Shown: piece by piece, positions 1-7,230 of the stretch
Layout: the number at the start of each line of letters is the position of its first letter
Numbering within the stretch: the first letter of the stretch is position 1
NCBI GenBank assembly: GCA_910587755.1
Contig: CAJUNZ010000064.1
Coordinates: forward strand, 1-17,120
Source of the DNA: an uncultured Acetatifactor sp.
GTDB lineage: Bacteria; Bacillota; Clostridia; Lachnospirales; Lachnospiraceae
Direction of reading: 5' to 3'
DNA length: 17,120 nucleotides
Notes under the pieces: generated by a model
Databases searched by the model: none
What the model saw: only the letters and a program-made list of their open reading frames with translations
Told to the model about the DNA's origin: nothing
Made by a program: the position numbers and the translations under genes

Positions 1-6
1 TCTGAT

Positions 7-35
7 AGGATATCATAGCTTTTTGTTTTTGTCAA
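7..35 (-). promoter_or_regulatory. Strong sigma-A-type promoter firing leftward out of the window
   Basis: On the minus strand a perfect -35 TTGACA (30-35) is followed after 17 bases by TATCCT (7-12). A/T-rich tracts lie just upstream. It is the downstream member of a tandem pair with the promoter at 124-153 and would drive a transcript starting at or beyond the left edge. Paired consensus promoters are typical of rRNA or tRNA operons in Firmicutes, but the transcribed gene is not visible, so that identity is inference. Confidence 0.6.
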
Positions 36-123
36 CTACTTTTTTCAACTTTTTTTAATTTGTTTTTTTCATTGACTGTTCCGCCCTGGTAAGTATCTTG
101 CCTTGTCCCTGACGGCGAAATTC

Positions 124-153
124 ATTATAGCACCAATCCTTTAAATTTGTCAA
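124..153 (-). promoter_or_regulatory. Consensus sigma-A promoter with phased A-tracts upstream, firing leftward
   Basis: On the minus strand TTGACA (148-153) and TATAAT (124-129) are both perfect consensus hexamers, separated by 18 bases. Immediately upstream (about 155-191) are three runs of 6 to 8 A's spaced about one helical turn apart, as expected of an UP element or intrinsically curved DNA. The cvpA gene ends at 323 and nothing coding lies between, so this promoter serves a gene to the left of the window. Confidence 0.75.
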
Positions 154-221
154 CGTATTTTTTGGATTTTTTTGGAATTTTTTTTAGACTCTTGAGAATG
201 TTGATTTTACGGGGGTTTTAG

Positions 222-248
222 GCCCTCCGGCCCCTATTGCCGGAGGGC
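222..248. repeat. Perfect 10-bp GC-rich hairpin downstream of cvpA
   Basis: GCCCTCCGGC (222-231) and GCCGGAGGGC (239-248) are exact reverse complements around a 7-base loop. The hairpin lies about 75 bases beyond the cvpA stop, where the operon transcript should end. Neither flank has the T-run of a classic intrinsic terminator: the minus strand continues with CTAAAACCCC. It may be a U-less terminator or an RNA 3'-end stabiliser. The rest of 1-322 holds only the two leftward promoters and A/T-rich sequence; no gene is seen. Confidence 0.55.
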
Positions 249-322
249 GGGAATGCCCAAAGACACAGCGCACACTGTTGCAGGGCTCCTGCCGGCTTTA
301 ATAGGAAGAAGAGGTTGGGGTA

Positions 323-853
323 TCACCCAAGCAAGGTGGACAGGGGTAGAAAACTGAACTCGTCCAGAACTCTCTCTATCCCATAGGCCAGATAATTGTG
401 TTGGTAGATCCACAGCAGAATCGGACTGTCCTCCGTGTACGACAACACCAACTGCCCAATAGGCCCCAGATCCATCATCATAATAAAGGCATAAAGCGTC
501 CACAGGAACAGAACAATCTCAAGAAGCCCGAACACAATGCCAAGCAGTTTATCCAGAGAATGCACCACCGGAAGGCTTACTACCAGCTTGGCTGAAAAAA
601 ACACCACTCCCAACAGATGATGGACAATCCCCAGCAGACTGAGAAGGATCACCGCCGCAGCCACATTGAAGAATCGTCCGTCATTATAGTTGCTCACCCC
701 ATAAGCCACCAGAGCCGCCACAATGCTGAGCACCACCAGGGACACCAGGGATATGATTTCCTTCACCATGCCCCTCTTATATCCCACAACCATTTTAAAC
801 AGCGCTGCAATCGCCACCGCGATCAGCAATAGATTTATACTCGTGCCTTCCAT
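323..853 (-). CDS. CvpA-like integral membrane protein
   Basis: A 176-residue, very hydrophobic protein with about four predicted membrane segments, roughly residues 6-24, 33-52, 62-88 and 102-127. An early basic YKRGMVKE motif follows the first helix, as in the CvpA (colicin V production) family: a first helix, then a G-x-x-[KR]-G-x-x-[KR] loop. Family members sit in the cytoplasmic membrane and their biochemical role in Firmicutes is unsettled. The start at 853 is preceded by AAAGGAGAAAAAGA, a good ribosome binding site. It lies 17 bases downstream of the DUF5711 gene and is probably its operon partner. The CvpA assignment rests on overall topology and the basic loop, not on any catalytic residue. 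Confidence 0.72.
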   Translation of the reverse strand: MEGTSINLLLIAVAIAALFKMVVGYKRGMVKEIISLVSLVVLSIVAALVAYGVSNYNDGRFFNVAAAVILLSLLGIVHHLLGVVFFSAKLVVSLPVVHSLDKLLGIVFGLLEIVLFLWTLYAFIMMMDLGPIGQLVLSYTEDSPILLWIYQHNYLAYGIERVLDEFSFLPLSTLLG

Positions 854-870
854 TCTTTTTCTCCTTTGCT

Positions 871-2064
871 TTACTTCAATTGTATGGTGTCAATGGAGCT
901 GTCTGTGACCAGAAGATACCTGTAGGCTTTTCCCGTGGGAAGCATCAGCCTCACCGGCTTGGAAAAACTGCCGTTGAACTTCTCTATCCCGTCCATGGTC
1001 ATAATCTGGCACTGGGTTTCATTGTAGATCACCATAGTATCTTTTTCAAAAAAAATATCTGTATAGTCCATATCGAAGTAAAATGACCTCATTTTGGAGG
1101 CCGCGGCGTCGTACACATCTATCCGATAGCGGTGTTCACTGTCCTCGGAAAGGAATACCAGTCCCACATATCTGTCGCTGTGGAATACAGAGTGAATCTC
1201 CCTGTCATACAGACGTTCCATCTCCACCACCGGCTTACGGCCTCCCGAGTAAATCATCACCCTGCCGTCCCCTACCGCAAATGCTGTGTCATCGTCCAAA
1301 AATCCCACATAGGGAACCAGATCAGGATAAAAAAATGTACTGATAAGGTGGTCGCTGACATTTTCCCCCACCGAACCGAAATTATAAAAAGCCACATTTG
1401 TCTTCAGAACACCTGCATCCAGATACACATAAGAGACACACAGCAGTTCTCCGTTTGGGGATAATCCCACCGCCATAGGGTAGCCGGAGTTATCCATCTT
1501 TGCCTGACCTTCGTATTTCAGTTCCCCGCTGCTGTTATAGGTATAAATCCACGTGACATCCGTATCATTCAGTATGGCCGTCACATAACCGTTCTGGGAA
1601 ACTGCCAGGTTCTGGATGGGCATGGCGGTGGCAATCTCTCCAAACAGCTTCTCCGCATCTGCCAGGTAGATGTTTCTTCCATTGTATTCTCCAATGGCCA
1701 CTGTGGTGCCGCTGACTGCCATCCTGATATCCTGGATCTCAAATGTCTGGTTCCATTTTACATTTCCCCGGGCATCCGTACAGTGTGCTCCGTCCTTACT
1801 GTAGGTAAGAATGGCATTCCCAAGCCTCATGTCCAGGGCTCCGCCAACCGCCTCCCTCTCCACGGAAGCCACAATTTCGTACTCGGTATAGATATGATAT
1901 TTGAACTGTATGGAAATGAAGATGACCAGAACTGCCAGCGCCGCCGTGATCAGCAGGGTCCGGTACAGGATATTCCGCTTATTCTTAGCCAGTTTTTCCT
2001 TATACTCCGCCAGTTTCTGCTCTCTCTTCTCTTTTTCTTTTAAGTAACTTCTGATGTCCGCCAT
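871..2064 (-). CDS. DUF5711-like membrane-anchored beta-propeller protein
   Basis: A 397-residue protein. Residues 1-30 are highly charged (KEKEKREQKLAEYKEKL, probably helical and cytoplasmic). One membrane helix follows at about 33-55, then about 340 residues of short repeated beta strands (patterns such as VAIGEYNGRNIYLAD and MVIYNETQCQIMTMDG) resembling a WD/PQQ-like propeller outside the cell. This matches the architecture of clostridial DUF5711 proteins, whose function is unknown. The start at 2064 has CGGAGG placed close upstream. Only 12 bases separate it from the LysM gene stop (2077), and cvpA follows 17 bases downstream, so the three are probably one transcript. No catalytic residues are recognisable; a scaffold or sensor role in the envelope is inference. 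Confidence 0.7.
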   Translation of the reverse strand: MADIRSYLKEKEKREQKLAEYKEKLAKNKRNILYRTLLITAALAVLVIFISIQFKYHIYTEYEIVASVEREAVGGALDMRLGNAILTYSKDGAHCTDARGNVKWNQTFEIQDIRMAVSGTTVAIGEYNGRNIYLADAEKLFGEIATAMPIQNLAVSQNGYVTAILNDTDVTWIYTYNSSGELKYEGQAKMDNSGYPMAVGLSPNGELLCVSYVYLDAGVLKTNVAFYNFGSVGENVSDHLISTFFYPDLVPYVGFLDDDTAFAVGDGRVMIYSGGRKPVVEMERLYDREIHSVFHSDRYVGLVFLSEDSEHRYRIDVYDAAASKMRSFYFDMDYTDIFFEKDTMVIYNETQCQIMTMDGIEKFNGSFSKPVRLMLPTGKAYRYLLVTDSSIDTIQLK

Positions 2065-2076
2065 GGTACCTCCGAA

Positions 2077-3246
2077 TTACGGCAACAGAATCTTCTCCCC
2101 TTCCTTTATGTCATCGGGATTATTGATATGATTCAAAGCGCAGACTTCCGCCACACGCTTATCACTGCCGTATTTTTTTATACAGATGCCTATCAAGGTA
2201 TCTCCTCTCTGAATGGTGTATGACACCGGCTCCGGGGTGGGTGCCGGAGGCTCCGGAGTGGGGGTGGGCGGTTCCGGAGTGGGCGTGGCAGGCTCCGGGG
2301 TGGGGGTGGCAGGTTCCGGAGTGGGCGTGGCAGGTTCCGGAGTCACAACCGCCGATTGTGTCCCCTCCTCTTCTATGGCGCCCTGTTCAAAAGATTGGGA
2401 TGCATCCGGCTGGGTATTTTCCTTCCGTATGGCATCTGTAAGCTTGTCCTCTGCCACTATGGTTCCCACCTGCACATTCGTTCCCCCAACCTCCGCCGCA
2501 TCAGGCAGCTGTTTCTCCGTAATGCCCTCCACCAGACGCCCTGCGGCAGCACGCCATTCCCCAAATCCCTCGCTCCCGCCCATGGCCGCCAGGCCCACCA
2601 CTCCCAGGAATGTAAACACTCCCGCTGCGGCAATCTTCATATTCCGCATGGACATGGGCGGTACCCCTTCGGTTTTCCCGGGCTTTTCAGGCTGATCCCG
2701 CTGGGGCCTGACAGCATGTCCGCCTCTTCCTTCCGCAGCTGCCCGTCTCTCCTCCTGGCGTTTTTTTACCTCATCATATTTTGACTGGTCCACCGCTTCC
2801 GGTTTGACTTCCTCCTGGCGTTCCTCAAGCATAAACGCCAGCATCTTGTCATTTTTTTCATAGAACTGTGCATATCCTTCTATGTACCTGCACACATTCT
2901 GTTCGCAAACATGGAAGCCTTCCACCATCTCTCCGTTCAGAATGCAGTAGCCTAAAAAAGTATATTCCGGAAAATGTTTCCGGCGCTTCTTCTCCACCTC
3001 CTGCTGCACTGCCTGGGAGAGGTGCCTGCACTCTTTCTGCAGCAGCTCCGCCCTGCATGCCCCATAGAAAAAAATGTATGTGACCCCGGCTTCCTCCCGC
3101 CCTATGCCGTACAGAGCAACCCCCACCGCCCTGTCTCCGGCGGACTGGTTCAGCTGTTTTATGTAGGAGATAACGTAATCCTCCACATACACCTTACAGT
3201 GAGGGTTCGACTCTCCGATCTGTGTGATATTTTTTGGTAATTCCAT
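2077..3246 (-). CDS. Membrane-anchored protein with C-terminal LysM domain
   Basis: A 389-residue protein. Residues 1 to about 130 form an unrecognised soluble domain. A charged helical stretch (EEVKKRQEERRAAAEG) follows, then one membrane helix (IAAAGVFTFLGVVGLAAM, about 205-222), then a spacer with five or so Thr-Pro-Glu-Pro repeats. The protein ends in a single LysM domain (YTIQRGDTLIGICIKKYG to EGEKILLP). LysM binds N-acetylglucosamine in peptidoglycan, so the topology fits a cytoplasmic N-domain and a wall-contacting tail on a rigid spacer. An ATG 15 bases further upstream is in frame, but the ribosome binding site GGGAGGTG lies inside that extension and points to the ATG at 3246. First gene of an apparent operon with the DUF5711 and CvpA-like genes. 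Confidence 0.78.
   Translation of the reverse strand: MELPKNITQIGESNPHCKVYVEDYVISYIKQLNQSAGDRAVGVALYGIGREEAGVTYIFFYGACRAELLQKECRHLSQAVQQEVEKKRRKHFPEYTFLGYCILNGEMVEGFHVCEQNVCRYIEGYAQFYEKNDKMLAFMLEERQEEVKPEAVDQSKYDEVKKRQEERRAAAEGRGGHAVRPQRDQPEKPGKTEGVPPMSMRNMKIAAAGVFTFLGVVGLAAMGGSEGFGEWRAAAGRLVEGITEKQLPDAAEVGGTNVQVGTIVAEDKLTDAIRKENTQPDASQSFEQGAIEEEGTQSAVVTPEPATPTPEPATPTPEPATPTPEPPTPTPEPPAPTPEPVSYTIQRGDTLIGICIKKYGSDKRVAEVCALNHINNPDDIKEGEKILLP
2228..2343. repeat. 24-bp tandem repeat encoding a TPTPEPxx spacer
   Basis: Nearly five degenerate copies of a 24-base unit lie inside the LysM gene, each encoding eight residues (ATPTPEPA, PTPTPEPP and so on). The copies differ mainly at third positions and at Ala/Pro. 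Such Pro-Thr-Glu repeats commonly act as extended cell-wall spacers, and copy number is expected to vary between strains by slippage. On the plus strand the same repeat makes an artificial Gly-Ser-Val open frame that is not a gene. Confidence 0.85.
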
Positions 3247-3357
3247 AAAAACACCTCCCATGCCGTTTCTAAATATAATAGCATCGGTATGCGAGGCATT
3301 TTAGCATTCTTTGTCGCGGTCAGATAAGAACTCATCGACAATCTTTGCGGGCTTGTA

Positions 3358-4404
3358 TTACATTGTGGTAAAACGATAAACTGTCACGGCATCATATGCT
3401 CTGTCTCCCCCAAAAACTGTGTCGGGAAACTGGGGTTTGTTGGCGGAATCGGGAAAATACTGTGTCTCCAGGCAGAAGCCCATGCGGGGACCATAGGATA
3501 TTCCTCCTTTTCCGGCCTGTTCCTCCAGAAAATTGCCCGCGTAAAACTGCACCCCGGGCAGGGTGGTATATGCCTCCAGGATCCTTCCGCTCACAGGGGC
3601 TTTCGCCGTGGCAAAATGCCGCAGTGTCCCGTCCCATCCGTCAATAACCCAGTTGTGATCGTATCCTCCTGCCATTTTGAGCTGGGCATAGTCGGCTCCA
3701 ATCCGATCTCCGATTCTTTGGGGCACGGTGAAATCCATGGGAGTCCCAGCCACCGGCGCAATCTCTCCTGTGGGAATGGACTCTGAGTCCGTGGGAGTAA
3801 AATGGGAAGCCCCCAGCCACAGCTCATGATCTTCCATGCTGCCGCTGTCATGTCCTTCCAGATTAAAATATGTATGGTTGGTCAGGTTGAGGATGGTTCT
3901 GCTGTCGCTGGTTCCGTGATAGTGAATCCTGAGCGCATTGTCTTCCTCCAGGGAATAGGTGACGCTGACTTTTCTCACCCCTGGAAAGCCAAGGGAGCCA
4001 TCCCCGTCCTCAAGGCTGAATGTGACGCTGTTCTCCCCTGTTTGGGCCTCCCAGAATCTTTTGTGCCAGCCCATGGTCTTATGACTGTGGAGATTGTTGG
4101 ATCCCACATTTGCGTCCAGGTGATATGTCACGCCGTCCAGGCAGAAGCATGCGCCCCCTGTCCGGTTGGCGTTGGGCCCCACCACCACGCCCAGAAAACA
4201 GCTGTTATCCATGTAGTCTTCTGCCCTGCCGCAGCCCAGCACCACGTCCGCCATGCTGCCGTTTTTGTCCGGAGCCATAACCTGCACCAGGGCCGCGCCC
4301 ACATTTGTCACCGCCGCCTGCATCCCTTTTCCATTGGAAAGTGTATACAGGCAGGCCTCTTTTCCGCCCGGATATGTCCCAAAGGCGCTTACAGCTACTG
4401 CCAT
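3358..4404 (-). CDS. galM: Galactose mutarotase (aldose 1-epimerase)
   Basis: A 348-residue cytoplasmic protein of normal family length. It interconverts alpha and beta anomers of galactose or glucose and feeds the Leloir pathway. The family signatures are all present: NNLHSHKTMGWHKRFW in the first third; NHTYFNLEGH holding the catalytic acid histidine; FTPTDSESIPTGEIAPVAGTPMDF; and LETQYFPDSANKPQFP near the C-terminus with the catalytic base glutamate. The start at 4404 has TAGGAGGAAC seven or so bases upstream. It follows recR on the same strand after 155 bases filled mostly by a short tandem repeat, and may be read from the dnaX transcript or from its own undetected promoter. No other galactose genes lie in the window. 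Confidence 0.93.
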   Translation of the reverse strand: MAVAVSAFGTYPGGKEACLYTLSNGKGMQAAVTNVGAALVQVMAPDKNGSMADVVLGCGRAEDYMDNSCFLGVVVGPNANRTGGACFCLDGVTYHLDANVGSNNLHSHKTMGWHKRFWEAQTGENSVTFSLEDGDGSLGFPGVRKVSVTYSLEEDNALRIHYHGTSDSRTILNLTNHTYFNLEGHDSGSMEDHELWLGASHFTPTDSESIPTGEIAPVAGTPMDFTVPQRIGDRIGADYAQLKMAGGYDHNWVIDGWDGTLRHFATAKAPVSGRILEAYTTLPGVQFYAGNFLEEQAGKGGISYGPRMGFCLETQYFPDSANKPQFPDTVFGGDRAYDAVTVYRFTTM

Positions 4405-4423
4405 GTCCGTTCCTCCTATTCCA

Positions 4424-4530
4424 GTTCCGTCACTGCACTTTGTGACTGTATTTTTTGCTATTCTGTTCCGTCGCTGTACTCCGTGACTGTATTTTTGCTA
4501 TCCTGTTCCGTCACTGTACTCCATGGCTGG
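4424..4530. repeat. Tandem repeat of about 40 bp, 2.6 copies, between recR and galM
   Basis: Copies start with GTTCCGTC at 4424, 4465 and 4505, giving periods of 41 and 40 bases; the third copy stops after about 26 bases. Each unit contains GTC(A/G)CTG(T/C)ACT..GTGAC; the first copy has a perfect 5-bp inverted repeat, GTCAC...GTGAC, around 8 bases. The repeat sits in the upstream region of galM. It could be an array of regulator sites or simple duplication. Confidence 0.75.
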
Positions 4531-4559
4531 TTATTTCATTTGATTTTTGCGCCTTCGCA

Positions 4560-5156
4560 TTACAGTTCCACGCGGCCTTCCAGGGCGCGGAGGAGTGTGA
4601 CTTCGTCGATGTACTCCAAATCACCGCCCACCGGAACGCCGCTGGCAATGCGGGTCACGCGGATGCCGGTGGGTTTCACCATTTTGCTGATGTACATTGC
4701 GGTGGTCTCCCCTTCCAAACTGGAATTGGTGGCAATAATCACTTCCTCCGCCTCCCTCTGGAGCCGCTCCATGAGTTCTTTCAGTTTAATATCGCCGGGC
4801 CCCATGCCGAGCATGGGCGAGATAGCGCCGTGCAGCACATGGTACACGCCCTCGTATCTGCCTGTTCTCTCATATGCCGCCAGGTCCCTGGTGTTCTCCA
4901 CCACCATAATCTGTCCGTGATTGCGCTTCTGACTGGCACACACAGGGCAGAGTTCCTTGTCCGTGAGAGTATAGCACTCCCTACAGTAGCGGACATTCTC
5001 CTTTGCATCCAGGATGGTGTCTGCCAGACGCTTCACTTTGTCCTGGGGCATGTTGATCAGGTGAAATGCCAGACGCTGTGCGGATTTGCTTCCGATACCC
5101 GGAAGAGCCGAAAGTTCCTCTATCAGTTTATTGATGTGTCCGCTGTACAGTTCCAT
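4560..5156 (-). CDS. recR: Recombination mediator protein RecR
   Basis: A 198-residue protein, the standard RecR length. RecR acts with RecO (and RecF) to load RecA onto SSB-coated single-stranded DNA at gaps. The domains read in order: a helix-hairpin-helix at 17-34 (ALPGIGSKSAQRLAFHLI); a four-cysteine zinc finger at C58, C61, C70 and C73; and a Toprim domain from about 82 (IMVVENTRDLAAYE) containing the GAISPMLGMGPGDI loop. The ATG at 5156 shares its A with the TGA of ybaB (TGATG), so translation is almost certainly coupled. Nothing is missing. Confidence 0.97.
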   Translation of the reverse strand: MELYSGHINKLIEELSALPGIGSKSAQRLAFHLINMPQDKVKRLADTILDAKENVRYCRECYTLTDKELCPVCASQKRNHGQIMVVENTRDLAAYERTGRYEGVYHVLHGAISPMLGMGPGDIKLKELMERLQREAEEVIIATNSSLEGETTAMYISKMVKPTGIRVTRIASGVPVGGDLEYIDEVTLLRALEGRVEL

Positions 5157-5500
5157 CAGAAAGGCAGGCCTCCCAGTCCGCCCGTCATCCTGCCCATCAG
5201 CTCGGAACTTGCCTCCTCCGCTTTGCGCAGGGCCTCGTTCACCGCCGCCATAATCAGATCCTGGAGCATCTCAACATCCTCCGGATCCACCACCTCCTGG
5301 GACAGGGTCAGGCGAAGGATCTCCTTCTTGCCGCTGACAACAGCCTCCACCGCGCCGCCTCCTGCAGTGGCGGAAAATTCTTTTGTCTCCAGCTCCTTCT
5401 GTCCTTCCTCCATCTGGCGCTGCATCCTCTGGGCCTGCTTCATCAGATTATTCATGCTTCCGGGCATGGCGCCGCCGGGAAAGCCTCCACGTTTTGCCAT
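5156..5500 (-). CDS. YbaB/EbfC family nucleoid-associated protein
   Basis: A 114-residue DNA-binding protein of the YbaB/EbfC family, small dimers that bind DNA and are almost always encoded between dnaX and recR. Typical features are a Gly/Met/Gln-rich N-terminus (GGFPGGAMPGSMNNLMKQAQRMQRQM), the conserved EFSATAGGGAVEAVVSGKKEILRL strand region in the middle, and a C-terminal helix ending MGRMTGGLGGLPF. Its ATG overlaps the dnaX stop codon by one base (TAATG), and its own stop overlaps recR by one base, so the three genes form one translationally coupled unit. Confidence 0.95.
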   Translation of the reverse strand: MAKRGGFPGGAMPGSMNNLMKQAQRMQRQMEEGQKELETKEFSATAGGGAVEAVVSGKKEILRLTLSQEVVDPEDVEMLQDLIMAAVNEALRKAEEASSELMGRMTGGLGGLPF

Positions 5501-7062
5501 TATTCTTCCTCCTCAATGTCCATCTGTATCACCTTGGAAATATCCACATAGTTCTCCTCGAACCGTTCCTGCTCTCTCACCGTCTGAACCACCACAGGGA
5601 TCTCTTTTCCCGAGAAATCCGCCAGCAATTCCTCCAGGCGGGACTTGTTCTCCGGGTGCTGGGTAAAGTAGTCCGAAGCCACCCCGTCCTCCAGCACCAT
5701 CAGCAGGTTTCCTTCTTCGCTGAGGCTGAGCCTGGCAGATTTTAAATAAGCCCGCATGGGGTTCTCCGCGTTCCCCACCACCGCAGGCCATTTTGCCACC
5801 ACCTGCCGCACTTCCTCCGGTATAGCCCGGGAGAGCTTGGGCTTTTCTTTTTTTACCATGGCGCTGGCCCCGGAAGCTGTGGCAGATTCTGTCCGAACTG
5901 CCACGACGCCCTTTTCCAGCTGTTCCTCCACCTGGCGGATTCGGTCAAGCACTGCATCCTGTTCCGTCTCCATCTGGGGACGGCAGAGTTTAATCAGAGC
6001 CACCTCCACCAGAATGCGCTTCTGAACGGAATAGCGGATCTGTCCTGACAGCTCCGAGAAAATCCGGATATAGCGGACAATCCTGTCCATGTCCACCATG
6101 CCGGCCTCTTCCTTCAGACGATTCAGATTCTCCGCGGACATGTCAATCACATCCTCCAGATTGTCGGCCACCTGCACCAGCATCAAGTTGCGCAGATACC
6201 AGGTAAAATCCGTCACAAACTGAACCAGTTCCCTTCCCTGCACCACCACTTCCTCCAGAAGTCCCACACAGCCAGGCACATCCCTGTTCAGGACACTGCG
6301 GAGCAGCCTGCTGAACACCTCCGTGTCCACCGCCCCCAGCACGTCCAGAACATTGTCATAGGTAAGTTCCGACCCCAGATGAAAGGCAATGCACTGATCC
6401 AGAAGGCTCAGCGCATCACGCATGGAGCCGTCCGCCACCTTGGAGATATAACGCAGGGCTTTCTCCTGGATCTGAACGCCCTCTTTCTCCATAAGCTCCT
6501 CCAGCCTGTCGGTTATGGTGTCCATGGAAATCCGCTTAAAATCATATCTCTGACACCGGGACAGAATTGTGATGGGCAGCCTGTGCACCTCCGTGGTGGC
6601 CAGAATAAAAATCACATAGGAAGGAGGTTCCTCCAGGGTTTTCAGCAGGGCGTTGAAGGCTCCCGGGGAAAGCATATGCACCTCGTCTATAATATAGACT
6701 TTGTATTTTCCCTCCGCTGGGGAATAAGCCACCTCCTCCACAATCTCGCGGATATTGTCCACACCATTGTTGGAGGCGGCGTCTATCTCAATCACATTCA
6801 TGCTGGCGGATGCGGCAATGGCCCGGCAGATGCGGCACTCCCCGCAGGGACCGTCCTCCCCTGGGTTCTCGCAGTTCACCGCCCTGGCCAGAATCTTCGC
6901 CACGGTGGTCTTGCCCGTGCCGCGGGTTCCCGTAAACAGGTAGGCATGCCCAATGCGGTTTGCCCCAAGCTGATTTTTCAGTGTCGTCACTATATGATCC
7001 TGACCCTTCACGTCCGCAAAGGTGGTGGGCCGAAACTTCCGGTATAATGCCGTATACGACAT
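5500..7062 (-). CDS. dnaX: DNA polymerase III subunit gamma/tau
   Basis: A 520-residue AAA+ clamp-loader ATPase that opens and places the sliding clamp during replication. Visible motifs: Walker A GTRGTGKTT at 45-53; zinc cysteines C64, C73, C76 and C79; DEVH (Walker B) at 126-129; sensor 1 in ILATTE; and the SRC arginine-finger motif at 168-170. The C-terminal third is the variable tau-type region. The ATG at 7062 is chosen because GAGAGGTG sits at ideal distance and MSYTALYRKFRP is the usual family N-terminus; an in-frame TTG at 7101 gives 13 extra non-conserved residues. A run of seven A's near codon 402 lies about where gamma would end in species that make both gamma and tau. Confidence 0.96.
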   Translation of the reverse strand: MSYTALYRKFRPTTFADVKGQDHIVTTLKNQLGANRIGHAYLFTGTRGTGKTTVAKILARAVNCENPGEDGPCGECRICRAIAASASMNVIEIDAASNNGVDNIREIVEEVAYSPAEGKYKVYIIDEVHMLSPGAFNALLKTLEEPPSYVIFILATTEVHRLPITILSRCQRYDFKRISMDTITDRLEELMEKEGVQIQEKALRYISKVADGSMRDALSLLDQCIAFHLGSELTYDNVLDVLGAVDTEVFSRLLRSVLNRDVPGCVGLLEEVVVQGRELVQFVTDFTWYLRNLMLVQVADNLEDVIDMSAENLNRLKEEAGMVDMDRIVRYIRIFSELSGQIRYSVQKRILVEVALIKLCRPQMETEQDAVLDRIRQVEEQLEKGVVAVRTESATASGASAMVKKEKPKLSRAIPEEVRQVVAKWPAVVGNAENPMRAYLKSARLSLSEEGNLLMVLEDGVASDYFTQHPENKSRLEELLADFSGKEIPVVVQTVREQERFEENYVDISKVIQMDIEEEE

Positions 7063-7108
7063 GGTCTGCACCTCTCTGTCTTTTCGTATTCCGTTCCCCA
7101 AAACTGCC

Positions 7109-7192
7109 GTCAGATAACAGATACGGCTTGTTCTGCCCCGGTCCCTGAAACTTCACCGGGGAAACCTGATATCACCGTATCCCTTATCTGAC
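7109..7192. repeat. Large nested inverted repeat between pfk and dnaX
   Basis: Outer arms GTCAGATAACAGATACGG (7109-7126) and CCGTATCCCTTATCTGAC (7175-7192) pair at 16 of 18 positions. Inside, CCCCGGT (7136-7142) pairs perfectly with ACCGGGG (7155-7161) around a 12-base loop. The 84-base structure fills most of the pfk-dnaX gap and has no T-run on either side. It may be a leader or processing structure on the dnaX transcript, or a mobile palindromic element. It lacks the GGAAG/CAGCA core of SRP RNA, which often sits near dnaX in Firmicutes. Confidence 0.6.
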
Positions 7193-7230
7193 CCATTGGC
7201 CCGAAATACTTGTCAGGCTCTGCTCAAAAC

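Noticed and set aside
222..248. Classic intrinsic terminator for the cvpA operon
   Set aside because: The hairpin is perfect, but neither strand has a T-run after it, so it is listed only as an inverted repeat.
2213..2695. Plus-strand Gly-Ser-Val-rich open frame of 160 codons
   Set aside because: It is the antisense of the Pro-Thr-Glu repeat in the LysM gene, with no ribosome binding site; repeat DNA naturally stays open in several frames.
3802..5666. Two long plus-strand open frames across galM, recR and ybaB
   Set aside because: They lie antisense to genes with complete family motifs and have unlikely compositions.
7063..7101. Longer dnaX starting at TTG 7101
   Set aside because: The 13 extra residues are not conserved in the family, and GAGAGGTG is ideally placed for the ATG at 7062.
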